Assembly (NCBI GenBank): GCA_964652565.1
Contig: CAZZEC010000086.1
Span: 1 to 24,900 of the forward strand
Direction: 5' to 3'
Source: JBCCTX01 sp964652565
Lineage (GTDB): Bacteria > Bacteroidota > Bacteroidia > J057
DNA: 24,900 nucleotides
Shown here: piece by piece, positions 14,436-21,631 of the stretch
How the letters are laid out: each line of letters begins with the position of its first letter
Position numbering within the stretch: the first letter of the stretch is position 1
Made by a program: the position numbers and the translations under genes
The notes under the pieces: model-generated
Database searches by the model: none
What the model was told of the DNA's origin: nothing
What the model saw: the letters and a program-made list of their open reading frames with translations, nothing else

Positions 14436-17400
14436 TTAGAAGTTCTTGCCAAATGATGCGTGAAGCATAGGCTTTTGTAAAGTGTTGTCCTCTATTCCCC
14501 AAGCCATGTCAATTCTTACTGAATAACCGATCAGATTTGCACGTATTCCTGATCCAACGGTAAACAGGAAGGGACTTTTCAGTGTTTTTAATTCAACTGT
14601 TACAGGTGAACTACCTACAATGCGAGTATCTGTAGGATTCTTTTGAGTAAAAGGATTTCCCTCTGACCATACCGTTCCCACGTCGAAGAATGGAATTAAA
14701 TCCACATTGTATAGAGGACCAGAGTTCAACGTGGTAGTTAACAATCGAGATACAGGAAGTCTCAATTCAAAATTACCCAGCACATATTTGTTTCCGGCTC
14801 TGGAATTAAACCAAAATCCTCTTACAGGGGTAACAAAGTCCTGAAAATTAAAGCCATATAAATCGAGATTGATAGGGTTTCCTGTAATACTGAGATCGTT
14901 GTCCTTCTCGAAAGAAAGGGTAAGGAATCGGTTGTCTACGCCTCCCAGGTAGTACAAACATCGGGAAGCAGCGGTTGTTGTTCCACCTTCTCCGACAAAG
15001 TTGCATTGTTCTATGTCATCAAAAAGTGTGATGGATGAGTTCAATCGAACAGCCAACACGATTTTATTGTGGATTTCCCAATAGTATCGCATTTGCATGG
15101 AGGCGATATTTAAGGCGGGTTCGGATTGCTCTAAGGAGTAATAACTATCAAATCCTAGATTAGCGGCAAAACCTTTATAAGGATAGCCCTCAACAGATTT
15201 AACATTATCGTAAGAAAGTCGCAAGTTGGCTCTTATCGCGTTATCTGAACTATCCTGCAACACCGGACGAAGCAGCTTTTGATCTATGCGGTTGAGACGA
15301 AAATACCCCGCAGAAGCTTCTAAAGCAATTTTTGAAGTAATAGGGTATATGGCTCCTACCCTTGCTTGAAACTGATCAAATCGAAAGATTAAAGAATCCT
15401 GAGGAAAGAATACACTCTCTTGACGGAATCTTCTACTACGGGTAGTTAATTCTGTATAAAAATCTACTCTATGGGGGAGGTAACTGTATCTGATAGCACC
15501 TTCCCAGTTTTTAAGATTGATGTATGGTCTTACAAATGCATCTAGTCTATGTTTGTTGAGTAAATCTGAGAAGCCCACTTTCATATCTACTCCAAATTTT
15601 GCAATGGGATCGTAATAAATCCCCCAACCTATATAATCTGAAGACCATTTTGATTTAGCGCGTGCACCGTCTTCAACGATAATTTCACTGAGCTTGGGGA
15701 GCTCCTTTCTTCTAAAGGAAGAAATAGGGCTTGATCCCGGAGAAAATACAGGTCTCCTACTTGGTTGTTGCACTTCATATTCATCTCCCTCATCAAATAA
15801 GTAATATCTTACTCGATCGTCATCATCTTTTGTACTATCTGTCTGTTGCTTTCGAGTCTCAGGAGGGGTAGGTTTTTGGGGTTCTTGTTGTTGAGTTTGC
15901 TGTTGACGTTCAGCCTGACGTTTTTGATTTCTTCGAGCTTGGAAGGCGAGATCAAAGTTTTCCCTCAAAAGCGTCGTCTCAGGCATTCTGGGGACAGATA
16001 ATGCATCCAGACTTGTGGTAAATAACGATAACATACCTTTTTCAGGGCTAGCTAGAAACGCTTTACCTTCAGATCCTGACCATGAACTGATACTTTTACC
16101 CAGGTTAGTAAGTGGTTCAAACTCTCTTAGAAATACATTGAGTCTATATAAGTTATTGATTCCCGAAGCATTAGATAAATATCCAATCTCAAAACTAGAG
16201 ATAGGATAAGGCTGACTTTCATCGATGGTTGGAGTATTGGTGAGTCGGGTTAATTCCCCGTTTTCACTCGTCATTTCCAGCATAAATAGATCTTCGTGAT
16301 GATCGATCATCGCATCAGCTAATGCTTCTCTGTCTAACTCCTGGTTTTGAGGTTCTCTATTGGAAGAGAAGAAGATGTACTTATCGTCTAAACTCCATGT
16401 AGGATATAAGTTGTCATACGGATCATCTATAACCGGTACAATACCTTGTTGCTCAACATCCAGTAAGTATATATCAGAACCATCTCCATCTAAAGCTGAA
16501 AGTAGGATTGAGGAACCATCATGAGACCAATTGAGTTCAGTAATCCACTTAAGAGGCTCACTTACAGGAATTTGGGTTACATCCTTTGTTGTGAAGTCGT
16601 ATACAGATACATATAGTAATTTATTCTTGTACTGAACAGAAGCGATGCGCTCTCCCGTATGGTCCCAAGCTAGCGGAAGGTCAAAATGGACTTTATCTGC
16701 TCCTTCAACTGCATATCCGGATTGAATAGGAAGAACTTCTAATTGCTCTGATTCAATATTATAGATAAATAATTGATGCAAGCCCTCCTTATGTAATTGC
16801 AGTGCCAACTGGTTTGTTGGCGCATTGAAAGCAAAATCTGTAAGCTGATAGCCTTTTTTAAAAGGGATAGACTTGAGTCCGGGAATATCTGAAAGAGTTA
16901 CTCGTTTAGATGCATTTATATCGGCAAGATCTTTCACGTACTCCCTCCATCTTTCTGAAAATGTTCCTATCTGAATGCCTAATACTGAGATAATGCCGGA
17001 TTCTATAGAATTGGAAACGTTGACCAGGTAAATGATTTCCGAAATTTTTTCTTCTCCATATTCCTGAGAAATATAGTGCCATACAGATTTGCGCAACGTA
17101 CGGCTAATTTCTTGTTGGCCTTCTAAGGCTAATTCCAGTATATCTTCATTCCTAACACTACTGATCCACATTTCATCCTCAAACGTCCAGCCGGAAGACA
17201 CATATTCAGATAAGCCTTGCCAGAACCATGAGGGATTGTTGAGTAAGATCTGGCTTTGAATCGCACTGCTCAGCCTATTGCCATATGCAAACTCTTCGAG
17301 AATAAGATCTGATACTTTCTTTTTGATCTCATCATACAGATCTTTACTATTTCCAGGATGAATAACATACGAAGACCTATTGGGAAGGGTAAAAATGCCC

Positions 17401-17717
17401 GGATCTTGTCTTTCTTTTTCTATTCCAAAATTGGCATTCATAATCTCCAGTGCACTATTGCTATAGATGAGTGAATAGCGCAGATCTGCTCTGAAGTCAT
17501 ATAATTCGACCAGCTCAACTCTGGAACGTTCGGCATATTGAGCCACCTTTCTCGCTTGTATTTCGTTCCCTATAGGGTAATAAACATCAAAAAACTCAGA
17601 AGAAACGAATTCCCAGTTTCGAAAATCATTCACAGGACGTGGGATTTGTGCCCACACAGTATTGAACATCAGCAGGAAAAAAATTCCTTGCAAGGATAAA
17701 ACTATATTCTTTCTCAT
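14436..17717 (-). CDS. PD40 beta-propeller protein with peptidase-MA-like N-domain and C-terminal outer-membrane barrel
   Basis: A 1093-residue exported protein. Residues 1-23 are a signal peptide (ending TVWA). About 30-275 resemble the gluzincin/peptidase-MA-like domain of other propeller-barrel proteins: FFDVYYP, the PSWFWQGLSEYVS block at 162-174, and a helical tail. The expected HExxH zinc motif before that block is replaced by LILEEFAYG at 138-146, so proteolysis is unlikely. About 290-570 hold TolB/PD40-like blades (LAWDHTGERIASVQ, LNWSHDGSSILLSALDGDGSDIY, PTWSLDDKYIFFSSNR). A Gln/Pro/Asp-rich linker (about 595-640) leads to an Omp85/BamA-like barrel from about 690 to the terminal Phe, including VEGYPYKGF, YYLGGVDNRF and DVGTVWSEG. 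It should sit in the outer membrane with the propeller in the periplasm. The role is unknown; protein or lipid export and envelope assembly are possible. It is monocistronic. Confidence 0.75.
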   Translation of the reverse strand: MRKNIVLSLQGIFFLLMFNTVWAQIPRPVNDFRNWEFVSSEFFDVYYPIGNEIQARKVAQYAERSRVELVELYDFRADLRYSLIYSNSALEIMNANFGIEKERQDPGIFTLPNRSSYVIHPGNSKDLYDEIKKKVSDLILEEFAYGNRLSSAIQSQILLNNPSWFWQGLSEYVSSGWTFEDEMWISSVRNEDILELALEGQQEISRTLRKSVWHYISQEYGEEKISEIIYLVNVSNSIESGIISVLGIQIGTFSERWREYVKDLADINASKRVTLSDIPGLKSIPFKKGYQLTDFAFNAPTNQLALQLHKEGLHQLFIYNIESEQLEVLPIQSGYAVEGADKVHFDLPLAWDHTGERIASVQYKNKLLYVSVYDFTTKDVTQIPVSEPLKWITELNWSHDGSSILLSALDGDGSDIYLLDVEQQGIVPVIDDPYDNLYPTWSLDDKYIFFSSNREPQNQELDREALADAMIDHHEDLFMLEMTSENGELTRLTNTPTIDESQPYPISSFEIGYLSNASGINNLYRLNVFLREFEPLTNLGKSISSWSGSEGKAFLASPEKGMLSLFTTSLDALSVPRMPETTLLRENFDLAFQARRNQKRQAERQQQTQQQEPQKPTPPETRKQQTDSTKDDDDRVRYYLFDEGDEYEVQQPSRRPVFSPGSSPISSFRRKELPKLSEIIVEDGARAKSKWSSDYIGWGIYYDPIAKFGVDMKVGFSDLLNKHRLDAFVRPYINLKNWEGAIRYSYLPHRVDFYTELTTRSRRFRQESVFFPQDSLIFRFDQFQARVGAIYPITSKIALEASAGYFRLNRIDQKLLRPVLQDSSDNAIRANLRLSYDNVKSVEGYPYKGFAANLGFDSYYSLEQSEPALNIASMQMRYYWEIHNKIVLAVRLNSSITLFDDIEQCNFVGEGGTTTAASRCLYYLGGVDNRFLTLSFEKDNDLSITGNPINLDLYGFNFQDFVTPVRGFWFNSRAGNKYVLGNFELRLPVSRLLTTTLNSGPLYNVDLIPFFDVGTVWSEGNPFTQKNPTDTRIVGSSPVTVELKTLKSPFLFTVGSGIRANLIGYSVRIDMAWGIEDNTLQKPMLHASFGKNF

Positions 17718-17974
17718 GATGGCTATCAGGACTTTAACTCTTTACATGTCTTAGATCACTCAGTATAACTAAAACGACTATCAACTGGTTTTCCCGATCT
17801 CAACTTTAACAAGATAATAAAAACCCACGGCATATAATGTATTAAACTGGACAAAAGCCTCCCGGGTTGCACTTTGACTGAAAGAACGTGTAGATAAAGC
17901 TTTCATTTGATCACGAACGACAGCACGTAGAAAACGCTACTCAGAGTTATTGATATATATCGTAAGCTTCTATC
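17718..17974. other. Intergenic region upstream of the propeller-barrel gene
   Basis: No coding frame, RNA or promoter that I can support. It leads directly into the heptamer array that starts at 17975. Confidence 0.4.
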
Positions 17975-18149
17975 GTCCGTGGTCCATCGTCTAATTAACC
18001 CGTCCGCTGTCAGTGGTCTTCTTTACCATCTGCTGTCAGTCGTCCGTGGTCCATAGTCTAATAAACCCGTCCGTCGTCCGTGGTCTATCGTCCGTCGTCT
18101 AATAAACCCGTCCGTCGTCTAATTAACCCGTCCGTCGTCTAATTAACTC
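17975..18149 (+). repeat. GTCYRTS heptamer array with interspersed GTCTAATWAACCC units
   Basis: The region can be parsed almost completely into seven-base words of the form GTC[C/T][A/G]T[C/G] (GTCCGTG, GTCCATC, GTCCGTC, GTCTATC, plus GTCAGTG and GTCAGTC variants) and 13-base words GTCTAATTAACCC or GTCTAATAAACCC, the latter five times (the last as ...ACTC). The last two repeats are the 20-base composite GTCCGTCGTCTAATTAACCC at 18110-18129 and its one-base variant at 18130-18149. The array ends 12 bases from the fumC stop (left copy). The layout resembles the heptanucleotide STRR repeats of filamentous cyanobacteria in form, not in sequence. Function unknown. Confidence 0.85.
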
Positions 18150-18160
18150 TTCTATCTACG

Positions 18161-18215
18161 ATCACACCATCTCCTCTGGCTTTACATATTGATCAAATTC
18201 TGCTTCAGTAAGTAT
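18161..18215. repeat. Left copy of a 55-bp assembly overlap (fumC 3' end)
   Basis: These 55 bases are identical to 18316-18370 and encode the last codons and TGA stop of fumC. The two copies flank the N run exactly. This is almost certainly one genomic locus represented twice, not a real duplication. Confidence 0.92.
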
Positions 18216-18315
18216 NNNNNNNNNNNNNNNNNNNNNNNNNNNNNNNNNNNNNNNNNNNNNNNNNNNNNNNNNNNNNNNNNNNNNNNNNNNNNNNNNNNNN
18301 NNNNNNNNNNNNNNN
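18216..18315. other. 100-base run of N (scaffold gap)
   Basis: Exactly 100 N, the usual placeholder for a gap of unknown size. The identical 55-bp flanks indicate that the contigs overlap and that nothing is missing. With the flanks merged, the fumC stop lies about 12 bases from the heptamer array. Confidence 0.95.
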
Positions 18316-18316
18316 A

Positions 18317-19696
18317 TCACACCATCTCCTCTGGCTTTACATATTGATCAAATTCTGCTTCAGTAAGTATGCCTAGTTTTATTGCTGCTGCTTTCAGGGT
18401 TGTATTCTCTGCATACGCAGTTTTAGCGATCTTCGCTGCATTATCATATCCTATATGGGTATTCAACGCAGTAACCAACATAAGTGAATTGTTGAGCTGT
18501 TCTTTAATTCGCTCATAGTTGGGTTCAATACCTACGGCCAAATTGTTGTTGAAGGATTCACAGGCATCTCCTAGTAGTTGAGCAGACACCAACAAATTAT
18601 AGATCATCATGGGTTTAAAGACATTAAGTTGAAAATGTCCATGAGATCCAGCTACAGATACAGCCGTATCGTTACCAATAACCTGCGCACATACCATTGT
18701 CAGCGCTTCTGCTTGTGTGGGGTTAACTTTGCCAGGCATGATAGATGAGCCTGGTTCGTTGGCGGGAATAATGATCTCACCTATTCCACATCTGGGACCA
18801 GATGCGAGAAGGCGGATATTATTACCAATAGTCATCAGACTGACTGCTAGGCGCTTGAGCGCAGCAGAAGCTTCTACTACTGCATCGTGAGCCGAAAGCG
18901 CTTCAAATTTATTTTCCGCACTTACAAATGGATGTCCAGCAATTTCTGCGATTTTTTGCGCTACGAGTTTTGAATACCCTTCAGGTGTATTCAACCCTGT
19001 ACCTACTGCTGTACCTCCCAAAGCCAGTTCACTGAGGTGTTTGAGGCTGTCTTGCACATTTTCCAGTCCTTTTTTCAATTGTGTGGCATATCCAGAAAAT
19101 TCCTGTCCTAATGTGAGCGGGGTTGCATCCATGAGATGGGTACGCCCAATCTTTACTACATCAGTAAATGCCTGGGCCTTAGCTTCCAGTGTTTGATGTA
19201 GCATTTGGATCTTGGGCATCATTGCCTCTACGATATAGGTGTATCCTGCGATGTGCATAGCAGTGGGGAAGGTATCATTGGAAGACTGAGATTTATTCAC
19301 ATCATCGTTGGGATGAACAGGAGACTTAGATCCAATTTCTCCTCCCATCAATTCTATAGACCTATTGGCGATCACTTCATTTACATTCATATTGGATTGA
19401 GTTCCCGATCCCGTTTGCCATACGACCAATGGAAAATGTTCGTCCCATTTACCTGCCAATATTTCCTCACATACCTGACTAATCACTTCTGCTTTCTCCT
19501 TCGGAAAATCGGTGAGTTCGGCGTTAGTGAGCGCAGCCGCTTTTTTGAGTATGGCAAAGGCACGAATGACCTGTATGGGTATTTTTTGGCCACCTATCTT
19601 GAAATTTTGTAGCGATCGTTGGGTCTGTGCTCCCCAGTATTTGTCCGAGGGAACCTGAACTTCCCCCATGGTATCTTTTTCTATACGGTATTGCAT
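18317..19696 (-). CDS. fumC: Class II fumarate hydratase
   Basis: Catalyses reversible hydration of fumarate to L-malate in the TCA cycle, as a cytoplasmic homotetramer without an iron-sulfur cluster. The 459 residues match the family length (about 460-470). Signature blocks are QTGSGTQSNMN at 94-104, SSNDTFPTAMH at 138-148, GRTHLMDATP at 184-193 with the active-site His187, and GSSIMPGKVNPTQ at 316-328 with the mobile-loop catalytic Ser. The C-terminal domain ends in FDQYVKPEEMV, normal for FumC. The start MQYRIEKDTMGEVQVP is typical. Aspartase is a close relative, but the HPNDDVN and GRTHLMDATP context favours fumarase. Direct heptamer repeats flank the gene on both sides, and the stop lies two bases from the N gap; the gene itself looks complete. 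Confidence 0.95.
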   Translation of the reverse strand: MQYRIEKDTMGEVQVPSDKYWGAQTQRSLQNFKIGGQKIPIQVIRAFAILKKAAALTNAELTDFPKEKAEVISQVCEEILAGKWDEHFPLVVWQTGSGTQSNMNVNEVIANRSIELMGGEIGSKSPVHPNDDVNKSQSSNDTFPTAMHIAGYTYIVEAMMPKIQMLHQTLEAKAQAFTDVVKIGRTHLMDATPLTLGQEFSGYATQLKKGLENVQDSLKHLSELALGGTAVGTGLNTPEGYSKLVAQKIAEIAGHPFVSAENKFEALSAHDAVVEASAALKRLAVSLMTIGNNIRLLASGPRCGIGEIIIPANEPGSSIMPGKVNPTQAEALTMVCAQVIGNDTAVSVAGSHGHFQLNVFKPMMIYNLLVSAQLLGDACESFNNNLAVGIEPNYERIKEQLNNSLMLVTALNTHIGYDNAAKIAKTAYAENTTLKAAAIKLGILTEAEFDQYVKPEEMV

Positions 19697-19704
19697 ATTT
19701 GAGA

Positions 19705-19776
19705 ATTGTTTTATTGATGAATTTTTTTATTGTTAAATTTATTAATTGTTATATTGTAAAATTGATGTATTGCTAA
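19705..19776 (+). repeat. Octamer array ATTGnTnn, nine units
   Basis: Nine consecutive eight-base words, nearly all beginning ATTG or ATTT: ATTGTTTT, ATTGATGA, ATTTTTTT, ATTGTTAA, ATTTATTA, ATTGTTAT, ATTGTAAA, ATTGATGT, ATTGCTAA. The phase holds over all 72 bases and stops where the GTC heptamers begin. It starts eight bases upstream of the fumC start codon, so it occupies the fumC leader and promoter position. Confidence 0.7.
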
Positions 19777-19779
19777 ACT

Positions 19780-19890
19780 GTCGTCCATCGTCTGTGGTCT
19801 GTCGTCTAAACTATCGTCTGTGGTCTGTCGTCTAAATTATCGTCTGTGGTCTGTGGTCTAACCTGTTGAGTGTCGTCCATCGTATACTGA
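19780..19890 (+). repeat. GTCYRTS heptamer array between fumC and guaB
   Basis: Parsed words are GTCCATC, GTCTGTG, GTCTGTC, GTCTAAACTATC, GTCTGTG, GTCTGTC, GTCTAAATTATC, GTCTGTG, GTCTGTG, GTCTAACC and, after a short break, GTCGTCCATCG. The 26-base block GTCTGTG+GTCTGTC+GTCTAAAnTATC occurs twice in tandem with one change. It has the same orientation as the 17975-18149 array but uses different word proportions, so the two were not simply copied from one another recently. Confidence 0.8.
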
Positions 19891-20005
19891 CCAATTTCAA
19901 CAACCCAATATTAATCATTTGTGGGATTTTCTACAGGGAGATTTTTATTTATCCTTATACTATACCTGTATGAAGGCGAAAATAACTTCAGTTAAATCTT
20001 TGATA
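19891..20005. other. Intergenic stretch between the heptamer array and the guaB hairpin
   Basis: AT-rich, non-coding, with no repeat or promoter that I can support. Confidence 0.4.
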
Positions 20006-20056
20006 TGGCGGACAAGTGGGGAAGTCGAATTATAAAACTTCCCCACTTGTCCGCCA
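20006..20056. repeat. 20-bp perfect inverted repeat upstream of guaB
   Basis: Arms tggcggacaagtggggaagt (20006-20025) and its exact complement (20037-20056) flank an 11-base loop cgaattataaa. It lies between divergent genes, so it is not placed to terminate either. Its right arm contains the TTG at 20047-20049 that would serve as the -33 element of the guaB promoter. Confidence 0.85.
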
Positions 20057-20077
20057 ACATTATTCGTCGTATATTTG
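20047..20077 (+). promoter_or_regulatory. Bacteroidota-type promoter of guaB
   Basis: TTG at 20047-20049, a 20-base spacer, then TATATTTG at 20070-20077, an exact match to TAnnTTTG. Transcription would start near 20083-20085, giving a leader of about 25 bases to the ATG at 20109. No Shine-Dalgarno site is evident. Confidence 0.6.
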
Positions 20078-20108
20078 TTTGGCAAATATCCCTAATTAGA
20101 TATTTGTC

Positions 20109-21626
20109 ATGATATCAAATCATTTATTAGCCCAGGAATCCTCCGTAAACGGAGACGCTACCGGGCAAACCGTTGTCCTTGAGGGACTTACCTATGACGA
20201 TGTACTACTGATCCCGGAGTACTCAGAGGTGTTACCGCGGGATGTTGATACCGGGACTTTCCTTACCAGAGACATCAAACTCAATCTTCCTATTCTCAGT
20301 GCTGCGATGGATACCGTAACGGAGCATCGTATGGCTATTGCCATGGCAGCCAATGGAGGAATGGGTATTATTCATAAGAATATGTCGATTGAGAAGCAGG
20401 CAGAGGAAGTGAGACGGGTCAAGCGCTCAGAAAGTGGGATGATCGTTGATCCCATTACATTGCTGGAAGATGATACCCTCGCCAGGGCCGAACAGATCAT
20501 GCGAGAAAACCGCATTGGGGGAATTCCCATACAGGATAAAACCGGCAAGTTGGTGGGAATTCTGACCAATAGAGACTTAAGGTTCCAAACACCAGACGAT
20601 CGCAAGGTGAGTGAGCTGATGACGAAGGAAAATCTCATCACTGCACCAGAAGGAACGACATTAGAGGAGGCGGAGGAAATACTTAGAAGGTTCAAAATTG
20701 AAAAGCTACCTGTAGTAGATAATGACTTCAAGATTATAGGCTTAATTACGTATCGAGACATCATCAAAAAACAAACCTTCCCCAAGGCTTGTAAAGATGA
20801 GCTAGGTCGCTTGAGAGTAGGAGCAGCAGTGGGAGTAGCCGCAGATACGATGGAAAGGATCGAAGCACTTATCAAAGCAGGTGTTGATGCGATTACCGTA
20901 GATACTGCACATGGCCATTCCGCAGGAGTATTGCAAACGATCAGAGATGTGAGAGCAAAATTTCCCGATATCCAACTTATTGGGGGAAATGTAGCTACAT
21001 TTGGCGGAACACGGGCGCTCATTGAGGCGGGTGTTGATGCCGTGAAAGTAGGCGTAGGACCAGGAAGCATATGTACAACACGCGTGATAGCAGGCGTGGG
21101 AATGCCTCAGCTTACCGCTGTATTAGAAGCGGTTCGCGCTGCTGAACCACTGGGTATTCCCGTCATTGCGGATGGAGGAATCAAATACTCAGGAGATATG
21201 GTCAAAGCATTGGTTGCCGGCGCTAGCTCAGTAATGATAGGAGGGTTATTGGCTGGAACAGATGAAAGCCCAGGAGAAACCATCCTGTACGAAGGAAGAA
21301 AATTCAAAACATATCGGGGAATGGGCTCCATTGAAGCGATGAAAGATGGAAGTAAAGATCGTTATTTCCAGGATGTGGAAGCTGATATAAAAAAATTAGT
21401 TCCTGAAGGCATTGTGGGGAGGGTAGCTTATAAGGGAAATGTAACGGAAGTATTATATCAAATGGAAGGCGGGCTAAGAGCGGGTATGGGATATAGTGGA
21501 GCGGCTAGTATAACCGCTTTGAGAAGCAAAAAATTGGTAAAAATATCTCAGGCGGGATTAATAGAGAGTCATCCACACGATGTCCAGATCATTAAAGAAG
21601 CCCCCAATTATTCCAGAAGGAGTTAA
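20109..21626 (+). CDS. guaB: Inosine-5'-monophosphate dehydrogenase
   Basis: Oxidises IMP to XMP with NAD+, the committed step of GMP synthesis, as a cytoplasmic tetramer. The 505-residue protein has the standard layout: barrel start GLTYDDVLLIPEYSEVLPRD at 26-45, LSAAMDTVTE, a CBS-domain pair inserted at about 113-222 (GGIPIQDKTGKLVGILTNRD, IEKLPVVDNDFKIIGLITYRD), and the active-site loop GVGPGSICTTRVIAGVG with catalytic Cys322. The IADGGIKYSGD phosphate-binding segment and the GMGSIEAM flap follow, then the EGIVGRVAYKGN segment with the Arg expected to activate water. The ATG at 20109 gives a 20-residue leader before the conserved core; a shorter N-terminus is possible, but no better start is visible. 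The stop lies five bases from that of the convergent EAD11-like gene. Confidence 0.97.
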   Translation: MISNHLLAQESSVNGDATGQTVVLEGLTYDDVLLIPEYSEVLPRDVDTGTFLTRDIKLNLPILSAAMDTVTEHRMAIAMAANGGMGIIHKNMSIEKQAEEVRRVKRSESGMIVDPITLLEDDTLARAEQIMRENRIGGIPIQDKTGKLVGILTNRDLRFQTPDDRKVSELMTKENLITAPEGTTLEEAEEILRRFKIEKLPVVDNDFKIIGLITYRDIIKKQTFPKACKDELGRLRVGAAVGVAADTMERIEALIKAGVDAITVDTAHGHSAGVLQTIRDVRAKFPDIQLIGGNVATFGGTRALIEAGVDAVKVGVGPGSICTTRVIAGVGMPQLTAVLEAVRAAEPLGIPVIADGGIKYSGDMVKALVAGASSVMIGGLLAGTDESPGETILYEGRKFKTYRGMGSIEAMKDGSKDRYFQDVEADIKKLVPEGIVGRVAYKGNVTEVLYQMEGGLRAGMGYSGAASITALRSKKLVKISQAGLIESHPHDVQIIKEAPNYSRRS

Positions 21627-21631
21627 CTAAG

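Noticed and set aside
17975..18149. CRISPR array
   Set aside because: Units are 7 or 13 bases with no constant repeat of 23-47 bases, no unique spacers and no cas genes.
18161..18215. Partial fumC duplicate or pseudogene left of the gap
   Set aside because: It is an exact 55-bp copy bounded by the N run, which is the signature of unmerged contig ends, not of a biological duplication.
20372..21331. Minus-strand open frames inside guaB
   Set aside because: They are composition shadows of guaB; the translations are Ser/Pro-rich without motifs.
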